Source: an uncultured Collinsella sp. | GTDB lineage: Bacteria; Actinomycetota; Coriobacteriia; Coriobacteriales; Coriobacteriaceae | Assembly (NCBI GenBank): GCA_902494345.1 | Contig: CABUSV010000020.1 | Location: 1-38,431, forward strand | Length of the DNA stretch: 38,431 bases | Direction: 5' to 3' | Shown here: positions 15,100 through 24,351 of the stretch, one piece after another | Numbering within the stretch: the stretch's first letter is position 1 | Layout: every line of letters begins with the position of its first letter | Position numbers and translations under genes: made by a program | The notes under the pieces: generated by a model | Databases searched by the model: none | What the model saw: the letters and a program-made list of their open reading frames with translations, nothing else | What the model was told of the DNA's origin: nothing

Positions 15100-16506
15100 A
15101 TGCCTCTTGCTGATGTCTTTAGCCTGCTCGTTTTGGGTCAGGGCAAATCCGGTCTCGATGTCGCCCGCTGGGCGCTGGCACATCCCGAGCGCGTAAGCGC
15201 CGTTACCGTGTATGGCGGCGGCACCTCTGAGCCCAATGACGCCACGCGTGCGCTCGAGGCTGCTAGTGCGTCGTTTGTCTATGGGACCGAACAGGTCGAG
15301 GGCGCCTATGACGTATGCGTGACGTGCCCGGGCATCTCGGAGTTCTCGGGCTTCTTTAAGGCCGGGCGCGAGCATGCCGCCCAGATTATGGGTGAGCCCG
15401 AGTTTGCCTATCGCCTGTCGCCCGATAACTGGATTGCCATTACGGGTACCAACGGCAAGACGACTACCACGTCGCTGACTGATTATCTGCTCAAGGCTGC
15501 CGGTGAGGCCAGCGTAGCTGTCGGCAACATCGGCGAGCCGCCGGTCAACGAGATTGACGGCCGAGCCCACAACGAGTGGTTTGTGGCTGAGCTCTCGAGC
15601 TATCAGATTGCTACGACCACCGAGCTCCACCCCCGCGTGGCGGTGCTGCTCAACATCACTCCCGACCACTTGGGCTGGCATAAGAGCCATAAGAACTATG
15701 CGCTTGCCAAGATCAAACTGTTTGACAATATGGTCGATGACGATCTGGCAGTTGTCGACGTCGAAGACGCCGGCATTCACGAGTTCGATGAGTACATCTA
15801 CACGCCGGGTCGTCGCATCTGCAAGGTTGCCTTTGACGAGCCTGAGGGCGAGGATGCCGCATTTGTATGCGATGGCAAGATGATCGTGCGCCTGAAGGGC
15901 GTCGAGACCCCGCTCATCGCTACATCCGAGCTCAAGATCTCGGGCCATCACAATGTTATCAATGCCCTGTGCGCTGCCACGGCTGCCCTGGCAGTCGGTG
16001 CCGATGTCGATGGTGTCTGCCGCGGTCTGGCCTCGTTCCAGCCGCTCGAGCACCGTGTGGAGCCGTGTGGTGAGATTGACGGCGTGCGCTACGTCAACGA
16101 TTCCAAGGCGACCAACACCGATGCGGTCGAGAAGGCGCTGACGGCATTTCCCGATGACGACGTGATCTTGCTGCTCGGCGGTCACGATAAGGGCACGCCG
16201 CTCACGGACTTCGCGCGCGTTGTTATGGATAACGTACGCTCGGTCGTCTGCTTTGGCGATGCGCGCGAGCGGTTCACCGCCGCTATGGACGAGGCCGATG
16301 TCGATGGCGATGTGGATATAGCCCAGGCGGATGACCTGCGCGATGCCGTGGACGTCGCCCGTTCGTTGTCGAGCCGTGGCGACGTGATCTTACTTTCTCC
16401 TGCCTGCTCTTCGTTCGATGAGTTCTCGGGCTATGAGGAGCGCGGCCGCGTGTTTAAGGACTATGTGGCCCAGCTTGCCGCTGCGGCGAAATCGCAAATG
16501 GAATAG
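15100..16506 (+). CDS. murD: UDP-MurNAc-L-alanine D-glutamate ligase
   Basis: The 468-residue Mur ligase adds D-glutamate. The N-terminal Rossmann-like domain has LGQGKSGLDVARW, the ATPase loop is ITGTNGKTTTTS (about residues 112-123), and NDSKATNTDAVEKAL near 333 followed by LLLGGHDKG is typical of MurD. The start ATG 15100 is 9 nt after mraY and has a weak ribosome site, suggesting translational coupling. Standard length and order in the cluster. Confidence 0.96.
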   Translation: MPLADVFSLLVLGQGKSGLDVARWALAHPERVSAVTVYGGGTSEPNDATRALEAASASFVYGTEQVEGAYDVCVTCPGISEFSGFFKAGREHAAQIMGEPEFAYRLSPDNWIAITGTNGKTTTTSLTDYLLKAAGEASVAVGNIGEPPVNEIDGRAHNEWFVAELSSYQIATTTELHPRVAVLLNITPDHLGWHKSHKNYALAKIKLFDNMVDDDLAVVDVEDAGIHEFDEYIYTPGRRICKVAFDEPEGEDAAFVCDGKMIVRLKGVETPLIATSELKISGHHNVINALCAATAALAVGADVDGVCRGLASFQPLEHRVEPCGEIDGVRYVNDSKATNTDAVEKALTAFPDDDVILLLGGHDKGTPLTDFARVVMDNVRSVVCFGDARERFTAAMDEADVDGDVDIAQADDLRDAVDVARSLSSRGDVILLSPACSSFDEFSGYEERGRVFKDYVAQLAAAAKSQME

Positions 16507-16515
16507 GGGTTGCCG

Positions 16516-18036
16516 GTGAGAGAGGAGAGCCCCCGACAAGGTATGAGGAGGCCCGACTCGGACCGTGCTTCCTCGCGGCGCAGCACACCGCGTTCCGGTC
16601 GCGGCGGGCAGTCGTTTAGCGAACGCTATATTGCCGGCGTTCCCGCCCGCATCATGCGTCCCCGTTTGATATTCATGGCCTGCTTGTTTACCTTGGTATG
16701 CTTTGGCCTGCTGATGGTGTACTCGGCGTCTTCGGTCGAGGCGCTGCACGAGAATGGCTCGGCGACGTTTTTTCTGGGTCGACAGGCCGCGTTTGCCGTG
16801 GTCGGTGTTCTGGCGCTGATTGCCATCGTGCGCGTTTTGCCGGACAGCTGGTTTGGGGAGGATGTGCTCAGGATCTTCCTCATCGGCATGATAGGGCTAC
16901 TGTTTCTGGTGTTCTTGGTGGGCAGCGGCAGCCGTGGCGCCACGCGCTGGCTCAACATCGCCGGCATTCAGTTCCAGCCTTCCGAGTTTTTAAAGCCATT
17001 TGCCATTGCGTATTCGGCCATCATGCTTGATCGCTTCTTTTCGCCCGGTGGCAACATCAACGAATTCCTTCGCAAGATGGGCATCTACCTGGGCATTTCG
17101 CTCTTTCTGATCTTTATCCAGCCCGATTTCGGTACTGTCCTGATCATCCTGTTGACCCTCATGTGCATGGCGTTGTTTGCGGGTCTCGACCCCAGATTTA
17201 TCATCGGCGTGCTAATCTTCGGCATTCTCGTGATCGTGATTGCGCTTGTCGCAGAGCCGTACCGTATGGTGCGTATTCAGGTTGCCTTGAACCCTTGGGC
17301 CGACGAGTATGGTGATGGCTATCAGGCCACGCTTGCCATCATGGCCTTTGCCTCGGGCGGTCTGTTCGGCCGTGGCATCGGCAACTCAACCATGAAGTAC
17401 TCGTATCTGCCCGAGGCGCACAATGACTACATCTTGGCCATCATTGGCGAGGAAGTCGGTTTTGTCGGAACCGTGCTGTTCTTCTTGGTGTTTGCGATGC
17501 TGATCTACTCGGCGTTTCGCATTGCCGAGCAGGCGACCGATCGTCGGGGCGCGCTTATGGCGTCTGGCTCCGCGGTCATTCTCGCGGTGCAGTTTTTGAT
17601 TAACGCGTTGGGCATCCTCAACGTGTTTCCCATGACGGGCAAACCGTTGCCGTTTATTAGCTACGGCGGTTCGTCGATTATCGTGTCGCTTATGCTTGCC
17701 GGTCTGATCCTGCGCGTTTCGTATGAGAGCGCCCGCCGCGATGAGTATGACCGCCGCCGTGAGAGCTTTGCCGTTATGGATGAGAGTACCGCCGGCGTGC
17801 CCCACGTGCGCGGCGAGCGATCTTCGCGTAACGGTTTTACCGTCCTGGATGGCTCTGCGACCGAGCCGGCAGCCCGCCCGCGTCAGCGAACGGCGCCGCA
17901 AGGTCGTCCTCAGCGCCCCACTCCTCGCAATGCGGGCGGCGGATATAATCGAATCGATTTGAACTCGGACCCGTCGGCGCGTCTGCGCACCGACGACCAG
18001 GGACCGCGTGTACGAAGGGACTACCATGACCGATAA
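16516..18036 (+). CDS. ftsW: Septal peptidoglycan polymerase FtsW
   Basis: This SEDS-family polymerase links lipid II into glycan strands with the septal PBP. Of the two possible starts I chose GTG 16516, 5-6 nt after AGGGGT (506 residues); TTG 16510 has no spacing. About ten membrane helices lie between residues 50 and 405. SEDS marks are GSRGATRWLNI, QPSEFLKP, QPDFGTVLI, LPEAHNDYI and GKPLPFISYGGSS. Both ends are long, Arg/Ser-rich and probably unstructured (about 45 residues in front, 100 behind). It overlaps murG by 11 nt. A RodA role is less likely given its place. Confidence 0.93.
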   Translation: MREESPRQGMRRPDSDRASSRRSTPRSGRGGQSFSERYIAGVPARIMRPRLIFMACLFTLVCFGLLMVYSASSVEALHENGSATFFLGRQAAFAVVGVLALIAIVRVLPDSWFGEDVLRIFLIGMIGLLFLVFLVGSGSRGATRWLNIAGIQFQPSEFLKPFAIAYSAIMLDRFFSPGGNINEFLRKMGIYLGISLFLIFIQPDFGTVLIILLTLMCMALFAGLDPRFIIGVLIFGILVIVIALVAEPYRMVRIQVALNPWADEYGDGYQATLAIMAFASGGLFGRGIGNSTMKYSYLPEAHNDYILAIIGEEVGFVGTVLFFLVFAMLIYSAFRIAEQATDRRGALMASGSAVILAVQFLINALGILNVFPMTGKPLPFISYGGSSIIVSLMLAGLILRVSYESARRDEYDRRRESFAVMDESTAGVPHVRGERSSRNGFTVLDGSATEPAARPRQRTAPQGRPQRPTPRNAGGGYNRIDLNSDPSARLRTDDQGPRVRRDYHDR

Positions 18037-19141
18037 AATGACCGTTGCTATTGCAGCCGGCGGCACGGCAGGACATATCAACCCCGCGCTCGCCTTGGCC
18101 GAAGAGCTGCGTGACCGTGGCCACCATGTTGTGTTCGTGGGCCAGTCGCGCAAGCTCGAGGGTCGTCTGGTCCCCGAGGCTGGGTTTGATTTTGTGCCCA
18201 TTACGGTCACGGGCTTCGACCGTTCCCGTCCTTGGACGGCGCTGACCTCGCTGTGGCGTGTCAACAAGGCCAAGCGTGCGCTCGCCAGTTATTTCTCAAA
18301 GGTCGGCAAGCCCGATGCTGCCGTCGGTTTTGGTGCCTATGTCGAGGTTCCGCTGCTGGGGTGGTGCAAGGGCGCGGGCGTTCCGTATCTGCTGCATGAG
18401 CAGAACTCTGTTCCGGGCCTGGCCAACAAGATGATGAACTCCCACGCCGCCCGCGTGTGCATCTCGGTGCCGGCAGCGCGCTCGGTCTTTGAGCGCGAAG
18501 GTGACCCTGGCCACGTGCTCATGACCGGCAACCCCGTACGTCGCTCGGTGATCGAGGGCGATCGCGCTCGCGGCCGCAAAGCACTTGGCGTTCCCGAGGA
18601 CGCTACGCTGCTGCTCGTCTTTGGCGGTTCACTTGGCGCCCAGCACCTCAACGAGCGTGTGGTTTCGCTCAAAAACGAGCTGCTTTCGCGCAAGAACCTC
18701 TATGTGTTGCATTCGACGGGTGCCGACGGCTTTGAGGGGACCGAGCGCGCTTTGGCGCTGACGCCCGAGGAGGCGAAGCGTTACCGCGTCCAGCCTTACA
18801 TCGACAACATGGGCGATATGCTGGCTGCTGCCGATTTGGTGCTCTCGCGTTCGGGCGCATCGAGCGTGGCCGAGATCGCGGCGCTCGCCGTGCCCTCGGT
18901 GCTCGTGCCGTATCCGCATGCGACGGCCGACCACCAAACCACCAATGCCCGTTATCTGGTCGACGCCGGGGCCGGCGTGCTCTGCGCCGATGCCGATATC
19001 GACGGTTCTGCTTTTGCCGATGAGCTGATGCACCTGGTCGATGACGCGGCGGCGCGCGACGCCATGCGCCAGGCGGCGCGTGGTCTGGCTCAGGATAGGG
19101 CCGCCGCTCTTCTGGCGGATGCGGTAGAGGGTTTGCGTTAG
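18026..19141 (+). CDS. murG: UDP-GlcNAc transferase MurG
   Basis: The 371-residue glycosyltransferase adds GlcNAc to lipid I on the inner membrane face, giving lipid II. The N-terminal loop AAGGTAGHINPALALAEEL and the C-terminal SRSGASSVAEIAA plus PYPHATADHQ sugar-nucleotide site are clear. ATG 18026 follows GAAGGGA; the gene starts inside the last codons of ftsW (11-nt overlap). A GTG at 18008 in frame is less likely. Confidence 0.96.
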   Translation: MTDKMTVAIAAGGTAGHINPALALAEELRDRGHHVVFVGQSRKLEGRLVPEAGFDFVPITVTGFDRSRPWTALTSLWRVNKAKRALASYFSKVGKPDAAVGFGAYVEVPLLGWCKGAGVPYLLHEQNSVPGLANKMMNSHAARVCISVPAARSVFEREGDPGHVLMTGNPVRRSVIEGDRARGRKALGVPEDATLLLVFGGSLGAQHLNERVVSLKNELLSRKNLYVLHSTGADGFEGTERALALTPEEAKRYRVQPYIDNMGDMLAAADLVLSRSGASSVAEIAALAVPSVLVPYPHATADHQTTNARYLVDAGAGVLCADADIDGSAFADELMHLVDDAAARDAMRQAARGLAQDRAAALLADAVEGLR

Positions 19142-19238
19142 TTAGACGGGATATCGTCGGTCGCCCTCGCGCTGATGCGGTAGGTGCGGTACAGTTAACG
19201 GGTTACAGGCAGTGTTTACGCAAGGAGTACACGAGCAC

Positions 19239-20657
19239 ATGGCTGATTCCCAGACTGCAACCTCCGCGCCCGAGTTTAAGAGCGCCCACTTTATCGGTAT
19301 CGGCGGCGCCGGCATGAGCGGCATCGCCCTCGTTCTGCACGAGCGCGGTTATGCCGTTACCGGCTCCGACCTTAAGACGTCACGCTATATCCGCCAGCTT
19401 ACCCGCGCTGGTGTGAAGGTGCATGTGGGCCATGAGGCCGCCACGATCGACGAGGTCAAGCCCGACGTGGTTGTTGTCTCCACGGCTATTCCGGAGTCCA
19501 ACCCTGAACTCGTGCGCGCTCGCGAGCTTGGTATTCCCGTGTGGCCCCGTGCCAAGATGCTCTCTGCATTGGGCCACGGCTACACCACCGTCGCTGTTGC
19601 CGGCACGCATGGCAAGACCACCACGTCTTCGATGTGCGCCACCATGCTCGACCGCATGGGTCTGGATCCGAGCTTCTTGATCGGTGGCATCGTCGAGGGC
19701 TATGACACGAACGGCAAGAACGGCTCGGGCGACTACTTTGTCGCCGAGGCCGACGAGTCCGACAGCTCCTTCCTGTTCCTGAACCCCAACGTGGTCATTG
19801 TGACCAACGTCGAGGCCGACCACCTCGATCACTACTCGGGTATCGAGGAGATCGAGGCGACTTTTGCCAAATTCATGAGCCTGGTGGGCGAGGACGGCAC
19901 CGTCATCGTCTGCGGAGAGGACCCGCATCTGGTCGAGCTCGCCAAGTCGACGGGCCGTCACGTGCTTTCCTACGGCTTTGCCGAGGGCAACGACATCGTC
20001 TGCGTGCACCCGGATGTCAAGGGCATCCAGAGTGACTTTATCGTTCGCTTTGAGGACGGCACTGAGCATGCTGTGGAGATCAAGAGCAATCCCGGTCGCC
20101 ACAATATGCTCAACGCCACGGCGGTGCTCACCGTCGCCCATGTCCTGGGCCTTGACATCGACGCCGCCGCCAAGGCGCTCTCGAGCTTTGAGGGCGTCCG
20201 CCGTCGCTTTACCCACGTGGGCGATATCGATGGCATTACCGTGGTCGATGATTACGGCCATCACCCCACCGAGATCAAGGCGACGCTTGCTGCCGCTTCG
20301 TCGCTGGGCTACAAGCACGTCGACGTCGTGTTCCAGCCGCACCGCTATTCGCGTCTGCAGGCCCTGTGCGACGACTTTGCCGATGCATTTACCAATGCCG
20401 ATAAACTGCTGCTGATTGATGTGTTCTCGGCTGGCGAGATGCCCATTCCGGGTGTCACCTCTAAGATGCTCGCCGATACCGTGCGCGCCAAGCATCCTGA
20501 CAAGGAGGTCGTGTACTGCTCCAGCCGTCTTGAGCTCAATCAGGAGCTCGAGCAGATGGTGGGCGAGGGCGACCTGCTGCTCACCATGGGTGCCGGTGAC
20601 GTTACGACCGTCGGTCCCGAGTTCATTGAGTATCTGACTGCCAAGAAAGACGCTTAA
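19239..20657 (+). CDS. murC: UDP-MurNAc L-alanine ligase
   Basis: The 472-residue Mur ligase attaches L-Ala to UDP-MurNAc. It has FIGIGGAGMSGIA near the N-terminus, the ATP loop GTHGKTTTSSM (about residues 121-131), ADESDSSFL and the DDYGHHPTE segment typical of MurC. I chose ATG 19239, with AAGGAG 11 nt upstream; an ATG at 19212 lies before that site. The 97-nt gap after murG holds no gene. Confidence 0.96.
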   Translation: MADSQTATSAPEFKSAHFIGIGGAGMSGIALVLHERGYAVTGSDLKTSRYIRQLTRAGVKVHVGHEAATIDEVKPDVVVVSTAIPESNPELVRARELGIPVWPRAKMLSALGHGYTTVAVAGTHGKTTTSSMCATMLDRMGLDPSFLIGGIVEGYDTNGKNGSGDYFVAEADESDSSFLFLNPNVVIVTNVEADHLDHYSGIEEIEATFAKFMSLVGEDGTVIVCGEDPHLVELAKSTGRHVLSYGFAEGNDIVCVHPDVKGIQSDFIVRFEDGTEHAVEIKSNPGRHNMLNATAVLTVAHVLGLDIDAAAKALSSFEGVRRRFTHVGDIDGITVVDDYGHHPTEIKATLAAASSLGYKHVDVVFQPHRYSRLQALCDDFADAFTNADKLLLIDVFSAGEMPIPGVTSKMLADTVRAKHPDKEVVYCSSRLELNQELEQMVGEGDLLLTMGAGDVTTVGPEFIEYLTAKKDA

Positions 20658-20662
20658 GTCTA

Positions 20663-21574
20663 ATGGGTCTGTTTAACGCCGTCATGGCGCTTTCGGGCAT
20701 GATCGACACGGATGTGATCGAGGACGAGCGCCTTGCGCGTCATACGAGCTATCGTATCGGCGGCAAGGCCGACCTCTTTGTGACGTGCCATAGCTATCAT
20801 GCCCTCCGACGCGCCGTGGCGGTGCTCGATCGCGAGCAGGTGCCGTGGGTTATCATCGGCAAGGGCTCCAATCTGCTGGTTGCCGATGGCGGTTATCGCG
20901 GTGCCGTCATTTCGCTCGGACGTGAGTTTCAGCGCACGGTTGTTGCCGATGACGGTTGTACGCTGACGGTCGGTGCGGGCGTGATGTTTGCGCGCCTGGT
21001 CAACGATGCCCTGTCGCGTAGCCTCTCGGGCCTTGAGTTTGCCGTTGGCATCCCTGGTTCGGTCGGCGGTGCGATATCTATGAATGCCGGCACACGGACC
21101 GAGTGGATTGGCTCGCTGGTTGAGGATGTCGTAACGTTTGACCCGGCATCCGGTATCAAGCATTATGCGGGGTCCGAGATCACTTGGGGCTACCGCGAAT
21201 GTAGCCTTCCCCGCAATGAGATCATCCTCGAGTGCGTGCTCAAGCTTAAACCGGCGCCCAAGGCCGACATTCGCGAGCGCATGGAACGGTACCTGACGAG
21301 GCGCAAGCGTACGCAGCCCATGGGTCGCGCATCCTGCGGGTCGGTCTTTCGTAACCCGCCCGATGCGAGTGTGGGCAAGCTTATCGAGGATTGTGGATTA
21401 AAGGGTTTTTCGATTGGCGGCGCGGAAGTTTCGCCCGTTCACGCTAATTTTATCGTTAATAACGGAACTGCCTCGGCCGATGACGTTGCCGCGGTTATCA
21501 GACATGTGCACGGAAAGGTGAGGGAGGCGTATGGCATCGAGCTCAGACCGGAAGTTAAATTCCTCGGCTTCTAG
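20663..21574 (+). CDS. murB: UDP-N-acetylenolpyruvoylglucosamine reductase
   Basis: The 303-residue flavoenzyme uses NADPH to reduce the enolpyruvyl group, making UDP-MurNAc. FAD-binding marks are TSYRIGGKADLF, GKGSNLLV and GIPGSVGGAISMNAG. RASCGSVFRNP contains the catalytic Ser, and GGAEVSPVHANFIVN lies near the end, consistent with a type II MurB. It begins 5 nt after murC and its last 44 nt overlap ftsQ. Confidence 0.96.
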   Translation: MGLFNAVMALSGMIDTDVIEDERLARHTSYRIGGKADLFVTCHSYHALRRAVAVLDREQVPWVIIGKGSNLLVADGGYRGAVISLGREFQRTVVADDGCTLTVGAGVMFARLVNDALSRSLSGLEFAVGIPGSVGGAISMNAGTRTEWIGSLVEDVVTFDPASGIKHYAGSEITWGYRECSLPRNEIILECVLKLKPAPKADIRERMERYLTRRKRTQPMGRASCGSVFRNPPDASVGKLIEDCGLKGFSIGGAEVSPVHANFIVNNGTASADDVAAVIRHVHGKVREAYGIELRPEVKFLGF

Positions 21575-22787
21575 AGCATCGAAACCCACCTTCCGCCGCG
21601 CCGGAGGGCGTTCCGGCGCGCCTGCCAAACCTCAACGTAATACCGTTGCGCACTCTAAGTCTGTCGGGCATGCTCGACAGGCCAGTCGTCCGGTCGTCGG
21701 CTCGCAGCTCGGTAATCGTCCGACCGCAAAAAAGTCCTCGCGTCCCTCGACGACGTCAAAGCCTGTTATGGGCGCCAAGCCTGCCCGTCCCATGGCAACT
21801 CCTAAGTCCTCGACGGGAACTAAAGCGCCGCGTCCAGGTCGCACGCTGGGCGCATCGAAACCGCGCTCGCTGACATCGGTGCCGGCTACCGTCAAGAAGC
21901 CTTCGAGTAAAAAAGACGTAAAACTGTTGTCTTCACTTGGGGCGATGGCAAATAAAACATCAGACGCCGCTTCTGTCGTTGCTGGCAAAGGCAAAATTGT
22001 GGGCGGCGTTCTGGCCGTCTTGGCCGTGCTCGTCGTCGTTGCCATCGTGGTGATCAACTCTGGATTGTTTACCGCCACTGATATTCAGATTCAAGGCAGC
22101 GAGCATGTGACGAAGCACGATGCTATCCAGCTGATCGATTTGCCCGAGGGAACGTCGCTTTTTAACGTCGATCCCGACCAGATTACCGAGGACCTCAAGC
22201 AGAACCCGTGGGTCTCGGGCGTGGATGTCCAGCGTCAGTTCCCGCATACGCTCATCATTACGCCGATGGAGCGCAAGGTCATCGCAATTGCCTATATCAG
22301 CTCCGATGACCTTGCCTGGGCCATTGGGGATGATGACACTTGGATCGCTCCGCTGTCGACGTCGGTCGAAGTGGACGACCAGGGCAACGTCATCACGACA
22401 GGGCAGGGCTCAAATACCTTGACCGGAATCGATGCCGCGCTGGCGCTCGCTAAGCATTATGGCGCGGTGTTGTTGACTGATGTCTCGGCGGATGTCGCTC
22501 CGGTTTCCGGCCAGGCGGTGAGCTCCAAGGCCGTTAAGGCCGGCCTGGATTATGTGCGTGGTTTTTCGAGCGAGTTCTTGGGACAAGTCAAGGATATTTC
22601 TACGCCTTCGGTCGAAGCCATCTCGGCAAACCTCAATAACGGCATTGAGGTGTCGCTGGGCGATTCGAACGATATCGCCAAGAAGGAACGCGTAGTCACC
22701 AAGTTGCTTTCGCAGGTAGAGGGCGTAACGTATATCAATGTGCGCTCTCCGGGCAACTACACATTTAGGAATGCTCCGACCTCGTAG
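21531..22787 (+). CDS. ftsQ: Cell division protein FtsQ/DivIB with long basic tail
   Basis: The 418-residue protein has three parts. Residues 1 to about 150 are a basic, Ser/Pro/Arg/Lys-rich cytoplasmic tail. One membrane helix lies near 163-181 (VLAVLAVLVVVAIVVINSG). The outer part opens with a POTRA domain (TDIQIQGSEHVTKHDAIQLI). It links the FtsW-PBP pair with the rest of the divisome. ATG 21531 lies inside murB, with GGTGAGGGAGG before it. The tail is longer than in well-known FtsQ proteins; a shorter protein from an internal start cannot be ruled out. Confidence 0.88.
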   Translation: MASSSDRKLNSSASRASKPTFRRAGGRSGAPAKPQRNTVAHSKSVGHARQASRPVVGSQLGNRPTAKKSSRPSTTSKPVMGAKPARPMATPKSSTGTKAPRPGRTLGASKPRSLTSVPATVKKPSSKKDVKLLSSLGAMANKTSDAASVVAGKGKIVGGVLAVLAVLVVVAIVVINSGLFTATDIQIQGSEHVTKHDAIQLIDLPEGTSLFNVDPDQITEDLKQNPWVSGVDVQRQFPHTLIITPMERKVIAIAYISSDDLAWAIGDDDTWIAPLSTSVEVDDQGNVITTGQGSNTLTGIDAALALAKHYGAVLLTDVSADVAPVSGQAVSSKAVKAGLDYVRGFSSEFLGQVKDISTPSVEAISANLNNGIEVSLGDSNDIAKKERVVTKLLSQVEGVTYINVRSPGNYTFRNAPTS

Positions 22788-22860
22788 CGCTGGTTGATGC
22801 TTTGTTGAGGGGCCATACCACGCCGTTTATCTGGTTTGTTTGGTTTTCACGGTCAATTAT

Positions 22861-22930
22861 TTGACTGATACGTTCATAATGTGCAACCATAATACGGTTT
22901 ACCTTTGCATTTACTTTCAACCTGAAGGTT
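22861..22930 (+). promoter_or_regulatory. Candidate ftsZ control region
   Basis: The 199-nt gap between ftsQ and ftsZ is AT-rich at 22840-22920. It has a good -35-like TTGACT at 22861-22866 and -10-like TAATAC at 22890-22895, but the spacing (23 nt) is too long for a plain promoter. A 12-bp palindrome AACCTGAAGGTT lies at 22919-22930. ftsZ probably has its own promoter here, but the exact boxes are not clear. Confidence 0.3.
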
Positions 22931-22986
22931 AATGTGCGCAGGGGTCGACCCATGCTATGGCTATAACCTTTGTTCGGAGGACCGAC

Positions 22987-24141
22987 ATGCACGAGACAGA
23001 GATCAACAACTACCTTGCCGTCATTAAGGTGGTCGGCGTCGGCGGCGGTGGTACCAACGCGGTCAATCGAATGATCGAAGAGGGCATCCGCGGCGTCGAG
23101 TTTGTTGCCATCAACACCGATGCTCAGGCACTCGCGATCTCTGATGCCGATATCAAGGTGCACATCGGCACCGACCTTACCCGCGGCCTGGGCGCCGGCG
23201 CCAACCCCGAGGTTGGCCGCAAGGCTGCCGATGAGTCCCGCGACGACATTGCCGAGGCGCTCGCTGGCGCCGACATGGTGTTCATCACCTGCGGCGAGGG
23301 CGGTGGCACCGGTACCGGCGCTGCTCCCATCGTTGCCGATATCGCGATGAACGAGGTCGGTGCACTGACCGTCGCCGTCGTGACCAAGCCCTTCACCTTC
23401 GAGGGCCGCAAGCGCAAGAAGAGCGCCGAGGAGGGCATTAAGACCCTCTCCGATTGCGTTGACACCATGATCGTCATCCCTAACGATAAGCTGCTCGACA
23501 TCGCCGAGAAGAAGACCACCATGCTCGAGGCCTTCGCGATTGCCGATGGCGTCCTTTCCCAGGGCACCCAGGGCATCACCGACCTCATCACCGTCCCCGG
23601 TATCATCAACCTGGACTTCGCCGATGTTAAGACCATCATGAAGCAGGCCGGTACCGCCATGATGGGTATCGGTACCTCTTCTGGGGATACCCGTGCCGTC
23701 GATGCTGCCCAGCAGGCCATCTCCAGCCCGCTGCTCGAGAGCTCCATCGATGGTGCCACGCGCGTGCTTCTCTCCATCGCCGGTTCCAAGGACCTGGGCA
23801 TCCAGGAGATCAGCGACGCCGCCGACGTTGTCGCCAACGCCGTCGACCCCGAGGCCAACATCATCTTCGGTACCGTTGTCGACGAGTCCCTGGGCGATCA
23901 GGTGCGTATCACCGTCATCGCTACGGGCTTCTCCGACTCCAACGTCAACCGTCAGGACGAGCTCTTTGCCGCTCAGCAGTCTCAGAGCAAGGCCGCTGCC
24001 TCCGTTGAGCCGCAGCGCACCGCTCCGGCCACCAGCCCGGCTCAGGCCGCTCCGACCCGCAACTTCGGTGGCACCGAGCTTCCTAACTTCGGCAACGATC
24101 AGTTCGAGCTTCCCGACTTCCTGAAGCGCGGCAGCTTCTAA
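22987..24141 (+). CDS. ftsZ: Cell division GTPase FtsZ
   Basis: The 384-residue tubulin homologue forms the Z ring. The GTP-binding start VVGVGGGGTNAVNRM, the tubulin signature GGGTGTGAAP (about residues 104-113) and the T7 loop NLDFADVKTIM are intact. A linker of about 50 Ala/Pro/Gln-rich residues leads to the C-terminal peptide ELPDFLKRG, which in other species binds FtsA or SepF. ATG 22987 follows CGGAGG by 6 nt; an upstream in-frame ATG at 22957 lacks such a site. ftsA is missing upstream, so SepF (30506-31228) is the likely membrane anchor. Confidence 0.98.
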   Translation: MHETEINNYLAVIKVVGVGGGGTNAVNRMIEEGIRGVEFVAINTDAQALAISDADIKVHIGTDLTRGLGAGANPEVGRKAADESRDDIAEALAGADMVFITCGEGGGTGTGAAPIVADIAMNEVGALTVAVVTKPFTFEGRKRKKSAEEGIKTLSDCVDTMIVIPNDKLLDIAEKKTTMLEAFAIADGVLSQGTQGITDLITVPGIINLDFADVKTIMKQAGTAMMGIGTSSGDTRAVDAAQQAISSPLLESSIDGATRVLLSIAGSKDLGIQEISDAADVVANAVDPEANIIFGTVVDESLGDQVRITVIATGFSDSNVNRQDELFAAQQSQSKAAASVEPQRTAPATSPAQAAPTRNFGGTELPNFGNDQFELPDFLKRGSF

Positions 24142-24167
24142 GTCGTTCTTTGCATTGTTGTGCACAG

Positions 24168-24196
24168 GGGCGTGTCCGTATGGACGCGCCCTTTTT
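24168..24196 (+). terminator. Terminator closing the dcw cluster
   Basis: A 10-bp stem with one G-U pair (24168-24177 with 24182-24191) and a 4-nt loop is followed by TTTTT. Confidence 0.92.
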
Positions 24197-24228
24197 ATTT
24201 CGACTTTGTAAACTAGAACCTCCAATCT

Positions 24229-24272
24229 CTTTACGTTCCCTTTACGATTGCCTCCAGCGCAGCAGGTATCCT
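24229..24272 (+). promoter_or_regulatory. Phosphate-box-like direct repeats before pgeF-pst
   Basis: CTTTACG is repeated exactly 11 bp apart (24229-24235 and 24240-24246). PhoP boxes in other Gram-positives are hexamer direct repeats with 11-bp period. A TATCCT at 24267-24272 could be the -10, placing the repeats at about -50 to -33. Two small hairpins follow (24287-24309 and 24311-24323) before the start codon. Confidence 0.4.
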
Positions 24273-24351
24273 TTTAGAGAAGTATGACAGCCGTATAAAC
24301 GCTGGCTGTAGCGGCGATGCCGCGGTACTTGTGTTATTAGGAGGCTTTAGT

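Noticed and set aside
14167..16185. 672-residue open frame on the minus strand
   Set aside because: It lies fully opposite mraY and murD. Long antisense frames are expected from GC-rich codon use, and it has low-complexity composition with no ribosome site or family motif.
22765..24225. 486-residue minus-strand frame opposite ftsZ
   Set aside because: It covers ftsZ and its terminator and leader, with Gly/Asp-rich composition and no motif.
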